A DNA stretch of 64,000 bases from Medicago truncatula (taxonomy: Eukaryota > Streptophyta > Magnoliopsida > Fabales > Fabaceae): positions 9,202,501 through 9,266,500 of the forward strand of contig NC_053045.1 in the NCBI RefSeq assembly GCF_003473485.1, written 5' to 3'. The stretch's first letter is position 1. Every line of letters begins with the position of its first letter. Below, piece by piece: positions 60,570-64,000 of the stretch. The notes under the pieces are model-generated. The model was not told where the DNA came from. It searched no databases and worked only from the letters and a program-made list of their open reading frames with translations. The translations under genes and the position numbers were made by a program.

Positions 60570-61981
60570 GGCTAAACTACAGTTTTGACCCCCTAAGTTT
60601 GCCAATGTTGCGATTTTGGCCCCCTAATAAAAAAAATGAATATTTTGCCCCCTATGTTTTAGCCCCTTTGCAAAAGTGACCTTTTGATCAATTTTGACCG
60701 GGTCAACGCGGAGGTGGCACTTCATTAATAGTGCTGGCATGCCACATGTGTATTTAACCAATTTTTTTAAAATCAAAATGCCACCTGTGTATTTACTTGA
60801 ATTAAAAAAAAAAAAAAAAATAGAGAAAGGATTGGCACGTGAGAATAATAAGGTAAAAAATACCAATCTTAAAAACCCCCAAATCAAACCTTCAACCATT
60901 CCTTTTCTTCAATCTTCATCCATTCTTCTCCATAACCAAACCTTTTTCTTAATCATCCTTCTTCATTCCTTTCTGAAATTGATTCTTCCTCCTTTCTTCT
61001 TGATCGATTTTTTTTTTCTTGTTCCACTTGTGAGTTTCCAGATCGAAAAATGGCAGGTCAGTATTCATCTTCAACTGTTCCAGATCGATTTTTTTTTTTA
61101 TTATTGAAATTGTGTCTGATATTGATATAGCTGAATTGGATTTGTGTTGAATTTGTAAAAACTATGTTTATTTTGAAGTAATATGACGATTAGCTGTTCA
61201 TGATGTTATGGTAGGTGAGAAGCATGTTCCGAAAGGTACAACTGCTATGGTGAATATGTGGGTTATAACACATGATGAGAAGGTTTGCAATGAGGCAAAA
61301 GAGTTTAAAAGCCAGAGAGGTTTATGAATGAGGAAGTGAGTATAATGGGATCTGATTTGACGTTAGCACATTTGGAGCTGGTAGGAGGGTTTGTCCTGGA
61401 AAAGCTATGGATTTGGCTTCTGTTCATCTTTGGCTTGCTTAGTTACTTCACAACTTCAAATGGGTTCCATAACTTCAAATGGGTTCCATGTGATGATTCA
61501 CCTATTGATTTGGATTAATGTCTTATGCTTTCTGTGGAGATGAAGAAACCACTTGTGTGCAAGGTTGTTGCTAGGACCTAGGGCTAATGTTAGTGTTTGA
61601 ATTTGCTTGACTTTCGTAAGAAATTTGGTTATGGATCTTGTGGGGATTTTGTTTGGGATGTGGTTGAAGACTTGAAGTTGATTTTCTCGGTTTTTATTTT
61701 ATGATTTTTTGGTTTTTTTTTTGTTCTGAATATTAATGAATTTTTTTCCTTCATTTTTTCCATTTATTTATTTTCATAAATGATTATGTGGCAATTTCAT
61801 TTAATTCTAATTCAATAAATATACACATGGCATGCCATATAGTGGTTGACCCAGTCAAAATTGACCAAAAAGTCACTTTTGCAAAGGGGCTAAAACATAG
61901 GGGGCAAAATATTTATTTTTTTATTAGGGGGCCAAAATCGCAACATTGGCAAACTTAAGGGGTCAAAAGTGTAGTTTAGCC
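60570..61981 (+). mobile_element. Mutator-like element (Pack-MULE) with captured P450 fragment
   Basis: 1,412 bp with inverted terminal repeats of about 160-190 bp starting GGCTAAACTACAGTTTTGAC and (inverse) GGCTAAACTACACTTTTGAC. A perfect 9-bp target duplication TATATATTA flanks it (60561-60569 and 61982-61990). Long TIRs with 9-bp duplication define Mutator-like elements. The interior has no transposase but holds a CYP78A-like fragment and a transcript-like leader ending in an ATG (about 61050). Confidence 0.87.
61187..61590 (+). pseudogene. Captured CYP78A-like cytochrome P450 C-terminal fragment
   Basis: Read across frames it gives RLAVHDVMVGEKHVPKGTTA, then MVNMWVITHDEKV, VSIMGSDL, the heme-binding RRVCPGKAM, ASVHLWLA, LLHNFKWV and MKKPLVCKVV. 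This order is characteristic of the last 120 or so residues of plant CYP78A P450s, which act in growth control. It is not functional: a stop follows SQRG, one base is lost before the heme motif, and a stop replaces the residue after HLWLA. It lies wholly inside the Mutator-like element. Confidence 0.85.
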
Positions 61982-61990
61982 TATATATTA

Positions 61991-62675
61991 ACTATCATGC
62001 CTATACTAAAGTATATGTCCAAAACATATGTGAAAGTGGCATAACGTTTCCTTAAAAAAATTAATAATTTTCCAGCTTTTAATTTTCTATTTGCACCAAA
62101 TGTCCACTTTAAAAATGAAACATTAGTGACCAAAGCACAAAGTAACATTTACAAACAAAAGTATGGTGGCCCAACATCCCAAGTCCATAATGGCATAATA
62201 CATCGACAAATTCTATGGTATATCCAAAAAATTAAGTGTACTCGTACACTAAATCGTTAAATTAATAATTAAATGAGTTGTTTTTTTTGAAGAAAAAAAT
62301 TATTTTCTATCATTAATAACTATAATAATTAAATCTTATTCACCAAAAGCATCGATGAAATAAAATTTAGTCTTTTTGAATTTGTACTACTTACAAAAAA
62401 GAATCTTGATTATTTTTTATGAGAAAATGTTAAAGATTTAATATGATTCTTATAAACAATGAAATGATATTTTTTCTTATGAAATGATGTTTTTCAAAAT
62501 ATAAATATTGATAAATAGCTCATGATGTTTTTCAAAATATAAATATTGATAAATAGCTCTTTATTTTATAAAATGATATAGTTAATTTATAAATTTATAA
62601 AACAAGAGCACCTCAATTTGTGAGGTGTACTTACACGACCCTAGTTATTTGCTGCATATATCAATTAAAGAAGGG
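61991..62675. other. Intergenic, no gene seen
   Basis: AT-rich; a tandem duplication of about 42 bp (CATGATGTTTTTCAAAATAT-type) near 62480-62560. Confidence 0.45.
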
Positions 62676-62678
62676 TCA

Positions 62679-62856
62679 TGCTAACCGGTGCCCTTGGGGC
62701 ACGGGTTAAGCATACAAAAAAAAAAGGAATTTATTACCATAATAGAAAACTTTGTTGACTTATTTATAGATTAATTACACAATTTTCAATGTAATAATTA
62801 TTATAAAATTTTCTTTTTTAGTAACCTTAGCCAGTGCCCCGGAGCACCGGTTAGCA
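62679..62856. mobile_element. Short MITE (AACCGGTGC ends)
   Basis: About 178 bp with roughly 33-bp inverted ends ATGCTAACCGGTGCCCTTGG and (inverse) ATGCTAACCGGTGCTCCGGG. Terminus related to 27860-28425. Confidence 0.8.
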
Positions 62857-62899
62857 TTTCCCATTAAAGAAAGCATGTCGCCACACTTCATATTTTTTT

Positions 62900-63115
62900 C
62901 TAGGCTTATTAGTAGTTTTGCCCATCCTAAGTATCACAAACTTGCGATTTTGACCCTCTTAAAAAACAAATACAACTCAGCTCCATAAGTTTAGCCCATT
63001 TTGCAGTTTTGGTCCCCGGATCAATTTTTATCCAGTCAATACACAAGTGACACCTCACTTAAATGACTGAGATGTCACGTGTGTAATTTTTTAATTAAAA
63101 AAAACAACAAAAAAA
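62900..63115 (+). mobile_element. Terminal repeat of a second Mutator-like element
   Basis: Resembles the left arm of the 60570 element (TTGCGATTTTGACCCTC, AAGTTTAGCCCATTTTGCAG, TTTTGGTCCCCGGATCAATT, TGACACCTCACTTAAATG). No right arm was seen, so the element is truncated or continues past the window. Confidence 0.5.
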
Positions 63116-63640
63116 ACCATGTGTATAATCTTGTAGAATTAAAAAAAGAAAAAAAAAGGAAAATGGAAAAGGCAAAGAATCGTGGAGATGGGATGAACAT
63201 CTATCTCTTTCTCCTCATAACCAAACCCAGCAAATAGAAAGCAAATATGAGAGCAACTACAACTTTGTCTATGCCTTATCAACAATTCAACTTCCTCTCT
63301 CTAATTCAGCTTCAAGATCTCTTTCACTTTCTCTCTCTATGAAGTATTTAGAGCATTACCTATAGGTATTGTGATGTGGAAGGGTTATCGGTGTAAAGGT
63401 TTGGAGTAGCCTATAACTTGATGAAATTTGTAATTTTATAGTATGAGTATAAGTAATATGTATGAAGTGTTCATAATTATAGATAATTATCTGTCGAAAA
63501 AATAATTATAGAAAATTATAGGAAGGAATTAATATAGCATGAGATACCTTGCTAAGATGCATGGAGCTGAATATAGAGAGAGAGTGAGAATGAGTTGAAA
63601 AATGTATGATAGAATGCATGTTGCTAGCATTTCTTTTTTA
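63116..63640. other. Unassigned non-coding DNA
   Basis: No gene recognised; possibly interior of the second Mutator-like element. Confidence 0.3.
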
Positions 63641-63649
63641 AGAAATATT

Positions 63650-64000
63650 TAGAGATATTATAATCTACTTTATGAAGCTACAAAGTTATAGCGATATTAA
63701 GACGCTCCTAGTTATTATGACTATATTCAGTAGTGATCTTGAAAGTTCTTCCACATTTTAAAAGTGTCATAATATTCTATATTATTCTTCATCATTCTTT
63801 AGCATTTTCTTCGGGTTGGAAGAGACTCGTCCCCGAGTCAATATTTTCTTCTTCGTCGACCTCGAGAGAACATTTGTAACCTTCGAACATAGGATGAAAT
63901 GAGCCATTTTTTAAAATATAACTTCAATCATCGTTTAGGAATCCTTTTGTGCCGAGTCCAAAGTAATCCAAGAAAAAAATACATAGTACTTAACATCTTC
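63650..64000 (-). mobile_element. Ty3/gypsy 3' end/LTR remnant, inverted relative to 51790
   Basis: Reverse-complement counterpart of 51930-52150, sharing the GGACTCGG-AC, ACGAGTCTC-TCCAACC and AATGATGAAGAATAAT blocks. It runs off the window edge. Confidence 0.5.

Noticed and set aside
60694-61107. 137-aa reading frame
   Set aside because: Runs from the Mutator TIR into pyrimidine-rich leader sequence; no domain.

Overview
This window looks like a nuclear segment of a flowering plant, most likely a legume close to Medicago truncatula. That is inferred from AT-rich DNA, many short introns with GT..AG borders, and dense small transposons; no database was searched. Seven loci look like real or once-real host genes.

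(1) 0-10 kb: three near-identical pectin methylesterase-inhibitor (PMEI) genes (A minus, B plus, C minus), single-exon and secreted, in duplicated units of about 1.3-1.8 kb. B is inverted relative to A and C. (2) 10.9-18.4 kb, minus: a complete 16-exon cytosolic methionine aminopeptidase 1A gene (397 aa) with every metal ligand present. (3) 18.7-24.9 kb, minus: a broken Ty3/gypsy retrotransposon with one 2,065-bp LTR, cut off at its 3' side beside a LINE tail, about 250 bp upstream of the aminopeptidase start codon. (4) 25-36 kb: no convincing gene. This is a field of MITEs, hAT-like elements, SINEs and a minisatellite, several nested. (5) 36.3-43.2 kb, plus: a 13-exon gene whose exons join into one 979-aa frame. 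It has a plant Ptta/En/Spm 'transposase_24'-like domain, a coiled coil and an acidic tail, preceded by a three-exon cassette that is tandemly duplicated with phases preserved. This is the most unusual gene here. (6) 43.9-49.5 kb (minus) and 55.5-57.8 kb (plus): two pectin methylesterases (PME), each with an N-terminal PMEI-like pro-region, arranged divergently about 6 kb apart. (7) 58-64 kb: a hAT element, a LINE fragment (RNase H plus zinc-binding domain), a Mutator-like element carrying a broken CYP78A-type P450 fragment, and pieces of further elements.

Functionally, PMEIs and PMEs act on the same wall polymer: PMEs remove methyl esters from homogalacturonan and PMEIs block them. Both families lie within 58 kb, which may only reflect local duplication. 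MAP1A is a housekeeping enzyme that removes the initiator methionine in the cytosol. The remaining sequence is mostly transposon-derived. Gene models were built by hand from splice signals and frame continuity; the aminopeptidase, both PMEs and the 979-aa gene all close into single frames.
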